The position numbers and the translations under genes are program-made. A DNA stretch of 48,145 nt from Gemmatimonadales bacterium (lineage in GTDB: Bacteria > Gemmatimonadota > Gemmatimonadetes > Gemmatimonadales > GWC2-71-9), in NCBI GenBank assembly GCA_025935995.1, contig JAICUF010000010.1, positions 1-48,145 on the forward strand, given 5' to 3'. The notes below the pieces were generated by a model. The model did not search any database and was not told the origin of the DNA. It saw only the letters and a program-made list of their open reading frames with translations. The stretch's first letter is position 1; each line of letters begins with the position of its first letter. Below are positions 24,792-32,943 of this stretch, piece after piece.

Positions 24792-25542
24792 GCCCGCGCT
24801 CCGCGAAGCGGAGAGCGAGAGCGGCGTTCCGCGCGTCGAGCTGCCGGGGTGGGCCGAGCGGTTCGGCGTCACGGCCGGGATCACGACGCGCGGAAGTGAG
24901 GCGGCGCAGCCGTTCGATCTGGGACTGTGGGGCAGCGCGCCGGTCGGCGCGGTGATGGCGCGCTGGCGCGCCTTCAGGCGAAGCCACGCCGGATTCGGCG
25001 GCGTCGTGCTCGCGCACCAGGTGCACGGGCCGCGCGTGCTCTGGCACGATCGGCTCGACGGCTGGCTCCAGCTGGAAGGCGCCGACGGCCACGCGACCCG
25101 CGCGCGCGGGCTCCTGCTGACGGTCACCGTCGCCGACTGCGTACCGGTCTATCTGGTCGATCCCCGCCGCGGCGCGCTCGCGCTGCTCCACGCCGGCTGG
25201 CGCGGTACCGCGGCGGGGATTCTCCGGGCCGGGGTGGAGCTGCTGCGCGAGCGTGCCGGCACCGATCCTCGCGATGTCGTAATGCACGCGGGGGTCGGGA
25301 TTTGCGGCGCGTGCTATGAAGTCGGCTCTGAGGTGCTGACGGCTCTCGGACTGCCGGCCGCGGGCAACGGGCCCTGCCACGTCGACCTCCGCGAGCGCCT
25401 GCTCGCGCAGGCCCGCTGGCTCGGCATCGGCGAAGCCACCCGATCCGAGTGGTGCACCGCGCACGACCGCGAACGGTTCTTCAGCCATCGCGCCTCGGGC
25501 GGCGCCGACGGTCGCATGGTCGCGTATCTCGGTTTCCGTTGA
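24769..25542 (+). CDS. pgeF: Polyphenol oxidase family protein / purine nucleoside phosphorylase (YfiH/LACC1 type)
   Basis: The 257-aa cytoplasmic protein belongs to the multicopper-oxidase-fold YfiH family (PF02578). The family edits L-Ser from murein precursors (PgeF) and/or acts on purine nucleosides. The metal/substrate motifs are [26 protein letters not shown] and [10 protein letters not shown]. The start codon is uncertain: ATG 24769 overlaps murA by 23 bases and GTG 24763 is in frame just before. Coupling to murA supports the peptidoglycan-editing role. The stop TGA lies inside the -35 region of the rimP promoter. Confidence 0.9.
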   Translation: MSSAPTTEPALREAESESGVPRVELPGWAERFGVTAGITTRGSEAAQPFDLGLWGSAPVGAVMARWRAFRRSHAGFGGVVLAHQVHGPRVLWHDRLDGWLQLEGADGHATRARGLLLTVTVADCVPVYLVDPRRGALALLHAGWRGTAAGILRAGVELLRERAGTDPRDVVMHAGVGICGACYEVGSEVLTALGLPAAGNGPCHVDLRERLLAQARWLGIGEATRSEWCTAHDRERFFSHRASGGADGRMVAYLGFR

Positions 25543-25567
25543 CTCCGGGGGAGCACCGCAGTAATAT
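25539..25567 (+). promoter_or_regulatory. Strong sigma-70-type promoter of the rimP-nusA-infB operon
   Basis: TTGACT (25539-25544), a 17-base spacer and TAATAT (25562-25567) form the best promoter match in the window. The -35 box overlaps the stop codon of pgeF. Transcription should begin near 25574, giving a leader of about 100 bases. Confidence 0.75.
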
Positions 25568-25588
25568 TTGACTGCTGTTCCGGACAGG

Positions 25589-25663
25589 CCCCTCCACGTG
25601 GGCCGGCTCAACCCGGTGTCTCCGTGTAGCTGCGATGTGGGGGAGTTCCCCCACATTTTTTTT
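25589..25663 (+). terminator. Leader attenuator: intrinsic terminator 10 bases before rimP, with possible antiterminator
   Basis: ATGTGGGGG (25635-25643) pairs with CCCCCACAT (25648-25656) around AGTT, followed by eight T. This is a textbook terminator. It lies between the only good promoter and the rimP start, so it must be read through to express the operon. The upstream segment 25589-25599 can pair with 25635-25645 (8 Watson-Crick, 2 G-U and 1 mismatch), which would break the terminator. Confidence 0.65.
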
Positions 25664-25673
25664 CGGCCCGGCC

Positions 25674-26171
25674 ATGCCCCACGATGCGCTGTTGGATGGG
25701 ATCCGCCGCCACGTCGACGAGCTCGGCTTCGAGCTGGCCGACCTCCGGCGGGTCGGCACCCTCCAGCGTCCCATCCTGCAGGTGCGGATCGACCGCCTCG
25801 ACAGCAGTCCCGGCCACGGTATCACGGCGGAGGACTGCGCGGTGGTCAGCCGCTCCCTCGAGCGCTATCTGGAAGGCGCGGGGCTGGTCGGCCCGCGGTA
25901 CGTCCTGGAGGTGTCGTCGCCGGGGCTCGAGCGGCCGCTCCGCTGGGCGGGCCACTGGCGGCGGTTCACCGGACACCGCGTGCGGCTCCGCGCTCGCGGC
26001 CTGAGCGGCCGGCAGGCGGCCGATATTGTGGCGGTGCCCGACGACGAGCATGTCCGGCTTCGCCTCGCCGACGGCGCGGAGGTCACGCTGCCGCTGGCGG
26101 AGATCGATGATGCGGTGCTGGCCGTCGACTGGCCCGCGCCACGGCGCAAGCAGGGCGCCCGGCGCCCGTGA
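25674..26171 (+). CDS. rimP: Ribosome maturation factor RimP
   Basis: The 165-aa protein helps 30S subunit assembly by aiding S12 incorporation. The N-terminal alpha/beta domain has RRHVDELGFELADLRR and the block AEDCAVVSRSLERYLE, then YVLEVSSPGLERPLRW, the family signature. The C-terminal Sm-like barrel follows. I chose ATG 25674. The in-frame ATG at 25635 lies in the terminator hairpin and adds nothing homologous. It is the first gene of the operon; nusA starts 37 bases later. Confidence 0.94.
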   Translation: MPHDALLDGIRRHVDELGFELADLRRVGTLQRPILQVRIDRLDSSPGHGITAEDCAVVSRSLERYLEGAGLVGPRYVLEVSSPGLERPLRWAGHWRRFTGHRVRLRARGLSGRQAADIVAVPDDEHVRLRLADGAEVTLPLAEIDDAVLAVDWPAPRRKQGARRP

Positions 26172-26208
26172 CGACGCGCCGCGCGCGTCCTTTTCCTGGG
26201 AGCAGGTG

Positions 26209-27531
26209 ATGTCAGGTTCCGCTGAAATGCTGGCCGCCTTTCGAGAGCTGACCACCACGAAGCAGCTCGAGCGCGCCGATCTGCTGGATCTGCTGCGCGA
26301 TGGGCTGCAGGCCGCGCTCGCGCGCCGCTACGGGCCCAACGTCCGCTTCGAGCTCACCGTCGACGAGCTCCAGGGCTCCATCCGGATCGTGCGCCTCCGT
26401 CAGGTGGTGGAGGAGGTCGAGGATCCGAGCGCGCAGGTTTCCCTCGAGGAAGCGCGCTACGAGGACCCCGATTTCGCCGTGGGCGACATGCTGGAGGAGG
26501 AAGTGCCGTTCCAGGAGTTCGGCCGGCTCGCGGTGCAGGCCGCCAAGCAGCGGATCATCCAGCGGGTGCGCGAGGGCGAGCGCGCCCGGATCCGCGACGA
26601 GTTCGCGTCCAAGGTCGGCGAGCTGCTCTCCGGCGAGGTGCAGCAGATCGAGCGCGGCAAGCTGGTGCTCATGCTCAACAAGTTCCGCGAAGCGGAGGCG
26701 ATCATGCCGTACCGCGAGCAGAACCACCGCGAGCACTTCCACCAGGGCGACACGATCCGGGCCGTCCTCAAGCGTCTCGAGGAGACCCCCAAGGGGCCGC
26801 GCCTCATCCTGAGCCGCGGGGATCCGCTCTTCGTGAAGGCGCTCTTCCGCCTCGAGGTCCCCGAGATCCAGCAGCAGATCGTCGAGATCCGCGCCATCGC
26901 GCGCGAGGTGGGGAGCCGCACCAAGGTCGCCGTCATCTCCCGCGACGACGCGATCGATCCGGTGGGCGCCTGCGTCGGCCTCAAGGGGTCGCGCGTGCAG
27001 GCGGTGGTGAACGAGCTCGGCGGCGAGCGGATCGACATCGTGCCGTGGTCGCCCGACCCCGAGCGGTTCGCGCGGCTGGCGCTCGCGCCGGCCCGCGTGG
27101 CCAAGGTCTTTTCCGACCCCGAGGCCAAGACGATCCAGGCGGTGGTGGACGAGGACCAGCTGTCGCTCGCCATCGGCCGCAACGGGCAGAACGTGCGGCT
27201 CGCGTCCGAGCTCACCGGGTGGAAGATCGACCTCTACTCGAGCCGCGAGTGGCTCGAGCGCGGCGGCGAAGGCCCGCTCTTCGCGCCGCTCCCGCCGGAA
27301 GACGATTCCGCGATGCGGGTGCCGCTGTCCGAGCTGGCGGGCCTCTCGCCCGAGCTGGTGGCCATCCTCGGCGCGGCGGGCTACAACATGCTGAACGACG
27401 TGCTGGATCTCGATCGCGATGAAGTCACGCGGATCGAGGGGATGACGCCGGAAGCCACCGAGCAGCTCATGGCCTTCCTGGCGGAGCTGACCGATGAGGA
27501 CGCGGCGGAGGGGAATCAGTCGCCGGCGTGA
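26209..27531 (+). CDS. nusA: Transcription termination/antitermination factor NusA
   Basis: The 440-aa protein binds RNA polymerase and modulates pausing, termination and antitermination. The N-terminal polymerase-binding domain (1-130) is followed by an S1 domain (about 135-200, LLSGEVQQIERGKLVLMLNK). Two KH domains come next (about 225-345, with DPVGACVGLKGSRVQAVVNE and LAIGRNGQNVRLASELTGW). A helix-hairpin-helix tail with an acidic end lies at about 375-435. ATG 26209 has a GGGAGCAGG site upstream. NusA commonly controls its own operon, which fits the terminator before rimP. Confidence 0.97.
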   Translation: MSGSAEMLAAFRELTTTKQLERADLLDLLRDGLQAALARRYGPNVRFELTVDELQGSIRIVRLRQVVEEVEDPSAQVSLEEARYEDPDFAVGDMLEEEVPFQEFGRLAVQAAKQRIIQRVREGERARIRDEFASKVGELLSGEVQQIERGKLVLMLNKFREAEAIMPYREQNHREHFHQGDTIRAVLKRLEETPKGPRLILSRGDPLFVKALFRLEVPEIQQQIVEIRAIAREVGSRTKVAVISRDDAIDPVGACVGLKGSRVQAVVNELGGERIDIVPWSPDPERFARLALAPARVAKVFSDPEAKTIQAVVDEDQLSLAIGRNGQNVRLASELTGWKIDLYSSREWLERGGEGPLFAPLPPEDDSAMRVPLSELAGLSPELVAILGAAGYNMLNDVLDLDRDEVTRIEGMTPEATEQLMAFLAELTDEDAAEGNQSPA

Positions 27532-27833
27532 GCGGACTCCTCGGCCTGCTGGGCCTGGGACAGCGGGGGCGTCTCCTCGTGGTCGGAGTGGACGCGGTGC
27601 GGCAGCAGGTACAGGCGGGAGCGGTGCGCTGCGTGGTGATCGCATCCGATGCGAGCCCGCGCGCGATGGACAAGGTGGTCCGGCTGGCGACCGCGAAGGC
27701 GGTGCCGCTGGTGACGGGACCGGGCGCCGCAGCGATCGGCGCGCAGTTGGGAAAACCGCCGGTCATGGCGGTGGGCGTGCGGGACCGCGCATTAGCCGAC
27801 GGCATTCTGCGGTCGGCGCCGCGACGCCAGTGA
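27528..27833 (+). CDS. YlxQ-like ribosomal protein L7Ae-family protein
   Basis: The 101-aa protein is in the L7Ae/L30e/YlxQ family of RNA (kink-turn) binders. It has RGRLLVVGVDAVRQQVQAGA, VRCVVIASDASPRAMDKVVR and LVTGPGAAAIGAQLGKPPVM. GTG 27528 overlaps the nusA stop (GTGA). The ylxR gene that often sits between nusA and ylxQ is missing here. Function in ribosomal RNA binding is inferred from the family. Confidence 0.88.
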   Translation: MSGLLGLLGLGQRGRLLVVGVDAVRQQVQAGAVRCVVIASDASPRAMDKVVRLATAKAVPLVTGPGAAAIGAQLGKPPVMAVGVRDRALADGILRSAPRRQ

Positions 27834-27844
27834 TGGAGGCCTGA

Positions 27845-30553
27845 GTGGTCAAGACCCGAGTACACGATCTCGCCGCTGAGTTCGGCGTGCCCGCCGAGCA
27901 GCTCATGGGCATGCTCAAGGACATGAACATCTTCGTGCGCAGCCACCTGTCCGCCCTGGAGAACGACCAGGTCGCGCAGATCCGCGTCCGCTGGGAGCGG
28001 GAAAAGCGGAAGGCCGCCGAGGAGCCGCCCAAGAAGGGCCGGCGCAAGGCGGTGAAGGCCGCCGAGCCCGCGCCGGTGGCCGTGGCCGAGGCGAAGCCGG
28101 CCAAGCGCCGCCGCACCGCGGCCGAAGTCGCCCAGCACGAGGCCGAGGCCGAAGCCGAGCGCGCGGCTGGCCTCGCGGCGCTCGAGCTCGAGCGGCCCAT
28201 GGTCATCGAGGCGCCCGAGCCCGTGTCCGCCCAGTCGCTCGAGGAGCGGGCCCGCGCGCTCTTCAAGGACCTGCCGGAGGCTCCCGCCGAGACGGAAACG
28301 GCCGAAGCGTCTGCGGCGCCGGAGAATCCGTTCCGCCGGCCCGTCCCGGCAGAGTCCCCCGCGGCGCCGGCGGCATCCTCCGCGCCGCCGACACCGACGC
28401 GTGCGCCCTTCATCCCGCCCCGGATTCAGCGTCCCTCGCCGCCCAGGGACGGCACCGGCACCCGTCCCGGCCCCCGTCCCGTCTTCAGCAGCAGCGCGCC
28501 TGGCGGCGGACCCGCGCGGCCGGGCGCCGATCGCGCGGCGCCTGCGCGCACCTTCGGCCCGGACGCCGAGAAGGGCGGCGGCCGGAAGAAGGGCAAGAAG
28601 GGAAAGCGCTCGTCGGTGGACCAGGAAGCGGTGCAGGCGAACATCACCCGCACCCTGCAGGGGATGAAGGGGCCGGCCGGCCGCAAGGGCCGCGGCCGCT
28701 CCGACGAGCCGTCCTACCGCGATATCGTCGCGGGCCGGGCCGCCGAGGAGCGCGAGCGCGAGAAGACCCAGGTCCGCGTGAACGAGTTCATCTCGGTGAG
28801 CGAGCTGGCCGCCGCCATGAAGATCCCCGCGACCCAGATCGTCCAGTTTGCCTTCAAGGAAATGGGGATGATGGTCACGGTGAACCAGCGCCTCGACTTC
28901 GACCAGATCGATCTGATCGCGTCGGAGTTCGGCTTCCAGGCCGTGCGCGAGGACGAGTACGCCGCGGAAGCAGCCGTGGGCGCCGACGATGTCGAAGAGC
29001 CGGGTGCGGAGCGGTACCGCCCGCCGGTGGTGACGATCATGGGTCACGTCGACCACGGGAAGACCTCCCTGCTCGACTACATCCGGAAGGCCAACATCGT
29101 CGCCGGCGAGGCGGGCGGCATCACCCAGCACATCGGCGCCTACCACGTCGAGCTGCCGGGCGACCGGGAGATCACCTTCCTCGACACGCCGGGCCACCAG
29201 GCCTTCACTGCCATGCGCGCCCGCGGCGCACAGGTGACCGACATCGTCGTGCTCGTCGTCGCGGCCGACGACCAGGTCATGCCGCAGACCGTCGAGGCCA
29301 TCAGCCACGCCCGCAACGCCGGCGTGCCGATCATCGTCGCCATCAACAAGATCGACCTGCCGTCGGCCAACGTGGCGAAGGTCAAGCAGGATCTGCTGCA
29401 GCACAGCGTCGTCCTCGAGGAGTTCGGCGGCAACGTGCTGAGCGCGCCGATCTCCGCCAAGAAGGGCACCGGCATCGACCAGCTGCTGGAGCAGATCGTC
29501 CTGCAGGCCGAAATTCTGGACCTCAAGGCCAATCCCGACGCGCGGGTGCACGGCACCGTGCTCGAGGCGTCCCTCGACCCGGGGAAGGGCCCGCTGGCGA
29601 CCATCCTGGTCCAGAAGGGCACGCTCCACGTCGGCGACAACTTCATCTGCGGCAAGTTCAGCGGCCGCGTGCGCGCGCTGTACGACGAGCGCGGCAAGAA
29701 CGTGCGGGAAGCGGGTCCCTCGGTGCCGGTGCAGATCCTCGGCTTCGAGGGCGTCCCGGCGGCGGGCGACATCTTCACCGTCGTGACCGACGCCGTCGAG
29801 GCGCGCGAGATCGCGCAGAAGCGCCAGCGGCTCGAGCGCGAGGCGCAGAACCGGCGGAGCCAGAAGGGCACCTCGCTCGAGGACTTCAGCCGGGCGCTCA
29901 AGGAGGGCGAGGTCCAGGCGCTGCGCATCATCATCAAGGCCGACCAGGGTGGTCCGGCCGAAGCGCTGGCCGACGCGCTCGCGCAGCTCAGCACGTCCGA
30001 GGTGCGGGTCGATGTGGTGCACCGCGGCGTCGGCGCGATCACCGACAGCGATGTCCTCCTCGCCAAGGCGTCGGGGGCCATCATCCTCGGCTTCCACGTG
30101 CGGCCCGATTCGAACGCGCGCGCGTCGGCCGAACGCGAAGGCGTCGACGTGCGGACGTACCGCATCATCTACGAGGCGGTCGCGGACGTGCGGAACGCGC
30201 TCGAGGGCCTGCTCAAGCCCGAGGAGCGCGAAACCGTCCTCGGCGAGGCCGAGGTGATGGCGCTGTTCAAGGTCAGCAAGGTCGGCACCATCGCGGGCTG
30301 CATCGTGCGGAGCGGGATCATCTCCCGGACCGGCAAGGTGCGGATCATCCGCGACGGATCGGCGGTTTACACCGGCGGTCTGTCGAGCCTCAAGCGCTTC
30401 AAGGACGATGTGCGCGAGGTGCGGGAAGGGCTCGAGTGCGGCATCGGCGTCGAGAACTACAACGATCTCAAGGTCGGCGACCGCATCGAGGCCTTCAAGA
30501 TGGAGGAGATCAAGCGCACCCTGGCGCCCGCCGGCTCGGCCGGCGCGCAGTAG
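27845..30553 (+). CDS. infB: Translation initiation factor IF-2
   Basis: The 902-aa GTPase delivers fMet-tRNA to the 30S subunit. An IF2_N helix-bundle domain (1-50, [20 protein letters not shown]) is followed by a long Ala/Pro/Lys/Arg-rich linker (about 55-300) and a second IF2_N domain (about 310-375). The G domain starts near residue 395 with [22 protein letters not shown] and NKIDLP, and domains II-IV follow to the end. The start is GTG 27845, 11 bases after ylxQ. Length and motifs are normal; the linker is the usual variable part. Confidence 0.97.
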   Translation: MVKTRVHDLAAEFGVPAEQLMGMLKDMNIFVRSHLSALENDQVAQIRVRWEREKRKAAEEPPKKGRRKAVKAAEPAPVAVAEAKPAKRRRTAAEVAQHEAEAEAERAAGLAALELERPMVIEAPEPVSAQSLEERARALFKDLPEAPAETETAEASAAPENPFRRPVPAESPAAPAASSAPPTPTRAPFIPPRIQRPSPPRDGTGTRPGPRPVFSSSAPGGGPARPGADRAAPARTFGPDAEKGGGRKKGKKGKRSSVDQEAVQANITRTLQGMKGPAGRKGRGRSDEPSYRDIVAGRAAEEREREKTQVRVNEFISVSELAAAMKIPATQIVQFAFKEMGMMVTVNQRLDFDQIDLIASEFGFQAVREDEYAAEAAVGADDVEEPGAERYRPPVVTIMGHVDHGKTSLLDYIRKANIVAGEAGGITQHIGAYHVELPGDREITFLDTPGHQAFTAMRARGAQVTDIVVLVVAADDQVMPQTVEAISHARNAGVPIIVAINKIDLPSANVAKVKQDLLQHSVVLEEFGGNVLSAPISAKKGTGIDQLLEQIVLQAEILDLKANPDARVHGTVLEASLDPGKGPLATILVQKGTLHVGDNFICGKFSGRVRALYDERGKNVREAGPSVPVQILGFEGVPAAGDIFTVVTDAVEAREIAQKRQRLEREAQNRRSQKGTSLEDFSRALKEGEVQALRIIIKADQGGPAEALADALAQLSTSEVRVDVVHRGVGAITDSDVLLAKASGAIILGFHVRPDSNARASAEREGVDVRTYRIIYEAVADVRNALEGLLKPEERETVLGEAEVMALFKVSKVGTIAGCIVRSGIISRTGKVRIIRDGSAVYTGGLSSLKRFKDDVREVREGLECGIGVENYNDLKVGDRIEAFKMEEIKRTLAPAGSAGAQ

Positions 30554-30554
30554 G

Positions 30555-30836
30555 ATGCACGCCGCCGTCCGGCGGTGGGAGCTCCACCTCGAGGGCTGCC
30601 ACTCGCTCAAGGAGAAGCGGAGCGTCGTGAAGCCGCTCACCTCGGCGCTCCGGCGGGAGCTCAACGTGTCGGTGGCCGAAACCGGCCACCAGGATCTGTG
30701 GCAGCGCGCGGAGATCGCGTGCGCCGCCGTCGGCAGCGACCGGCGGATCGTGGAGGAAACGCTCCGTGCGGCCGACGCGCTCATCGAGCGGAACGGCGGA
30801 CTCCGGATCCTCGACACCATGACGGAGGCGCTCTGA
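30555..30836 (+). CDS. DUF503 (YlxP-like) protein
   Basis: The 93-aa protein matches DUF503: it starts [20 protein letters not shown], with [20 protein letters not shown] and [20 protein letters not shown]. It is often encoded between infB and rbfA and is thought to act in ribosome biogenesis, but the mechanism is unknown. ATG 30555 follows the infB stop by one base, and the stop TGA overlaps the presumed CTG of rbfA. Confidence 0.9.
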   Translation: MHAAVRRWELHLEGCHSLKEKRSVVKPLTSALRRELNVSVAETGHQDLWQRAEIACAAVGSDRRIVEETLRAADALIERNGGLRILDTMTEAL

Positions 30837-31192
30837 AGGGCTCGTCGCGGCGGCCGGAGCAGGTGGGCGAGACGCTGCGACAGGTCATCGCCGATGCGCT
30901 CACGCGGGGCATCCGTGACCCGCGCGTGGGCTTCGTGACCGTGACGCGCGTCGAGGTGTCGCCGGATCTGTCGCACGCCAAGGTTTACGTCGCCGTGCCC
31001 GGCGAGGCGGCCGACCAGGAGCGATCGCTCGAGGGCCTCCGAAGCGCCGCCGGGTACCTTCGCTCGCTCGCGGCCCGGGTGCTCACGACACGCTCCGTGC
31101 CGGAGCTCCACATCGAGCTCGACCGCGGGCTGGAGCATGCCAACCGCATCAACGAGCTCCTCGAGGGGTTGCGGCGGGAGGAGCAGGGCTGA
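30833..31192 (+). CDS. rbfA: Ribosome-binding factor A, apparently starting at CUG
   Basis: The ~119-aa protein aids late 16S rRNA maturation and cold adaptation. RRPEQVGETLRQVIADALTR, RDPRVGFVTVTRVEVSPDL and HAKVYVAV are typical RbfA. The family begins about eight residues before RPxxV. In this frame no ATG, GTG or TTG exists there. The only candidate is CTG 30833, in a CTGA overlap with the previous stop and with GGAGG at 30824-30828. GTG 30863 is the alternative but would remove the conserved RRPEQ block. I annotate CTG; the protein identity is certain, the start moderately so. Confidence 0.88.
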   Translation: MKGSSRRPEQVGETLRQVIADALTRGIRDPRVGFVTVTRVEVSPDLSHAKVYVAVPGEAADQERSLEGLRSAAGYLRSLAARVLTTRSVPELHIELDRGLEHANRINELLEGLRREEQG

Positions 31193-32031
31193 TCGGAGCG
31201 GTGCTGATCGACAAGCCCGCGGGCATCACGTCGCACGACGCCGTGCGCCAGGTGCGGCGGGCACTGGGCGGGCCGCCCGCGGGGCACACGGGGACGCTCG
31301 ATCCCTTCGCGACGGGACTCCTCGTGGTCCTGGTCGGCCGCGCGACCCGGCTCGCGCGCTTCGTCGAGGGTCGGCCGAAGCGGTACCTGGCGGAGGCGCG
31401 GCTCGGATGGGCGACGGACACCGACGATCTGACGGGCACGCCGCTCGGGGCGCCGCGCCCGGTCTCGGTGACGGAGTCCGCGGTGAGCGAGGCGCTCGCG
31501 TCGCTGCGCGGCCGGCAGCTGCAGCGGCCACCGGTCTTCTCCGCCAAGCACGTGAACGGTGAGCGGAGTCACCGGCTGGCCAGGCGGGGCGAGGCGGTGG
31601 CGCTCGCGCCGGTGGAGATCGAGGTCCACGACATCGCGCTCCTGGGTGTCGACGGCGAGCGGATCACCTTTGCTGCGAGCGTGTCCGCGGGGACCTACAT
31701 TCGCGCTCTCGCGCGCGACCTGGGTGAGCGGCTTGGCACGGGCGCCCATCTGACGACGCTCCGGCGCGAGGCGATCGGCATGCTCGACGTGGCCGACGCC
31801 GTCGCCCCCGAGGCCGTGAGTGCCGCCGCGGTCCGTCCGCCGCTCGCGGCGCTGCCCGACCTGCCGGTCGAGGAGGTCGGCGGCCCCGATGCCGAGGCCA
31901 TCCGGCACGGGCGTGCCGTAGCCGGGCGAGCGGAAGGGACGGTCGCACTGGTCCATGCCGGTTCACTCGTCGCCGTCGGCGAGGGCAGCGGCGGCCGGAT
32001 TCAGCCGCGCGTCGTGCTGGAGCAACCATGA
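31189..32031 (+). CDS. truB: tRNA pseudouridine-55 synthase, apparently starting at CUG
   Basis: The ~280-aa enzyme isomerises U55 in the T-loop of tRNAs. It carries LIDKPAGITSHDAVRQVRR, the catalytic Asp in GHTGTLDPFATGLLVVLVG, and KRYLAEARLGWATDTDD. The C-terminal PUA-like region is present. CTG 31189 overlaps the rbfA stop (CTGA), with GGAGGAG at 31177-31183, five bases upstream. It gives LIGAVLIDKPAG, which matches the family N-terminus better. GTG 31201 is an alternative but its nearest GGAG is only two bases away. The next gene ribF overlaps at ATGA. Confidence 0.93.
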   Translation: MIGAVLIDKPAGITSHDAVRQVRRALGGPPAGHTGTLDPFATGLLVVLVGRATRLARFVEGRPKRYLAEARLGWATDTDDLTGTPLGAPRPVSVTESAVSEALASLRGRQLQRPPVFSAKHVNGERSHRLARRGEAVALAPVEIEVHDIALLGVDGERITFAASVSAGTYIRALARDLGERLGTGAHLTTLRREAIGMLDVADAVAPEAVSAAAVRPPLAALPDLPVEEVGGPDAEAIRHGRAVAGRAEGTVALVHAGSLVAVGEGSGGRIQPRVVLEQP

Positions 32032-32930
32032 GCGGCGCCGGCAGCGTCGTGACCGTCGGATCGTTCGACGGCGTGCACCTCGGCCACCGCGCCGTGCTCG
32101 ACGAGATCGCGCGGCGGGCCCGGGCCGCCGGCCGGCAGAGCGTACTCGTGACCTTCTCGCCGCATCCGCTCGAGGTGGTGAATCCGGCGGCGGCACCGCC
32201 GCTGCTCACCGTCGGCGACGAGCGGCTGGAGATCCTGGCGCAGATGCCAGTGGACCGGGTCCTGCTCCTCCGGTTCGACCGGCGCGTCGCGGCGATGCCG
32301 CCCCGGGCGTTTGTCGAGGAAGTGCTGCTGGCGCGCTGCGGCATGCGCGAGCTGGTGATCGGTCACGACCACGGATTCGGCCGCGGCCGCAGCGGGGACG
32401 CTGAAACGCTCCGGGCGCTCGGGAAAGAGCTGGGCTTCGGCGTGGACGTGGTGGGGCCGGTCGACGCCGGCGGCCAGCAGGTGTCCAGCAGCCGCATCCG
32501 CCGCGCCGTGGCCGGTGGCGATCTCGCGCTGGCGGGGCGGATGCTCGGCCGGTCCTACACGCTGAACGGCGTCGTCGAGGCGGGCGACGCCCGGGGACGG
32601 CTCCTCGGCGTCCCGACGATCAACGTCGGCGGCATCGCGCCGCAGAAACTTCTCCCGCCCGACGGCGTCTATGCGGTTCGGGTCGAGTGGCGCGGCGGCG
32701 CGGCGGGCGGAATGATGAATCAGGGCGGCCGTCCGACCTTCGGTGACGCGCGCCGGACGCTGGAGGCCCACCTCTTCGGCGTCGATGCGGATCTGTACGG
32801 CGCGGCGGTGCGCCTCGCCTGGGTCGAGCGTATTCGGGACGTCCGGCGGTTCAGCTCGCCGGAGGCATTGCAGGACCAGCTGGGACGCGACCGGGTCGCC
32901 GCCGAGGCGATCCTTGCCACACACACCTGA
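32028..32930 (+). CDS. ribF: Bifunctional riboflavin kinase / FMN adenylyltransferase
   Basis: The 300-aa enzyme converts riboflavin to FMN and FAD. The N-terminal FAD synthetase domain (1-160) has GSFDGVHLGHRAVLDEI, VTFSPHPLEV and SSSRIRRAVAGGDLALA. The C-terminal flavokinase domain (about 175-300) has GRLLGVPTINVGG and DGVYAVRV. ATG 32028 overlaps truB. Its place after truB in the rimP operon is widespread in bacteria. No FMN riboswitch is visible. Confidence 0.95.
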   Translation: MSGAGSVVTVGSFDGVHLGHRAVLDEIARRARAAGRQSVLVTFSPHPLEVVNPAAAPPLLTVGDERLEILAQMPVDRVLLLRFDRRVAAMPPRAFVEEVLLARCGMRELVIGHDHGFGRGRSGDAETLRALGKELGFGVDVVGPVDAGGQQVSSSRIRRAVAGGDLALAGRMLGRSYTLNGVVEAGDARGRLLGVPTINVGGIAPQKLLPPDGVYAVRVEWRGGAAGGMMNQGGRPTFGDARRTLEAHLFGVDADLYGAAVRLAWVERIRDVRRFSSPEALQDQLGRDRVAAEAILATHT

Positions 32931-32943
32931 TCTCCGAGCGACG

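Noticed and set aside
25635-25673. RimP start at the in-frame ATG 25635
   Set aside because: The ATG lies in the terminator hairpin; the added residues are not homologous to RimP.
27467-31138. 1223-codon minus-strand open frame opposite ylxQ, infB, DUF503 and rbfA
   Set aside because: The plus strand encodes clear homologues throughout; the minus frame has no recognisable domain.
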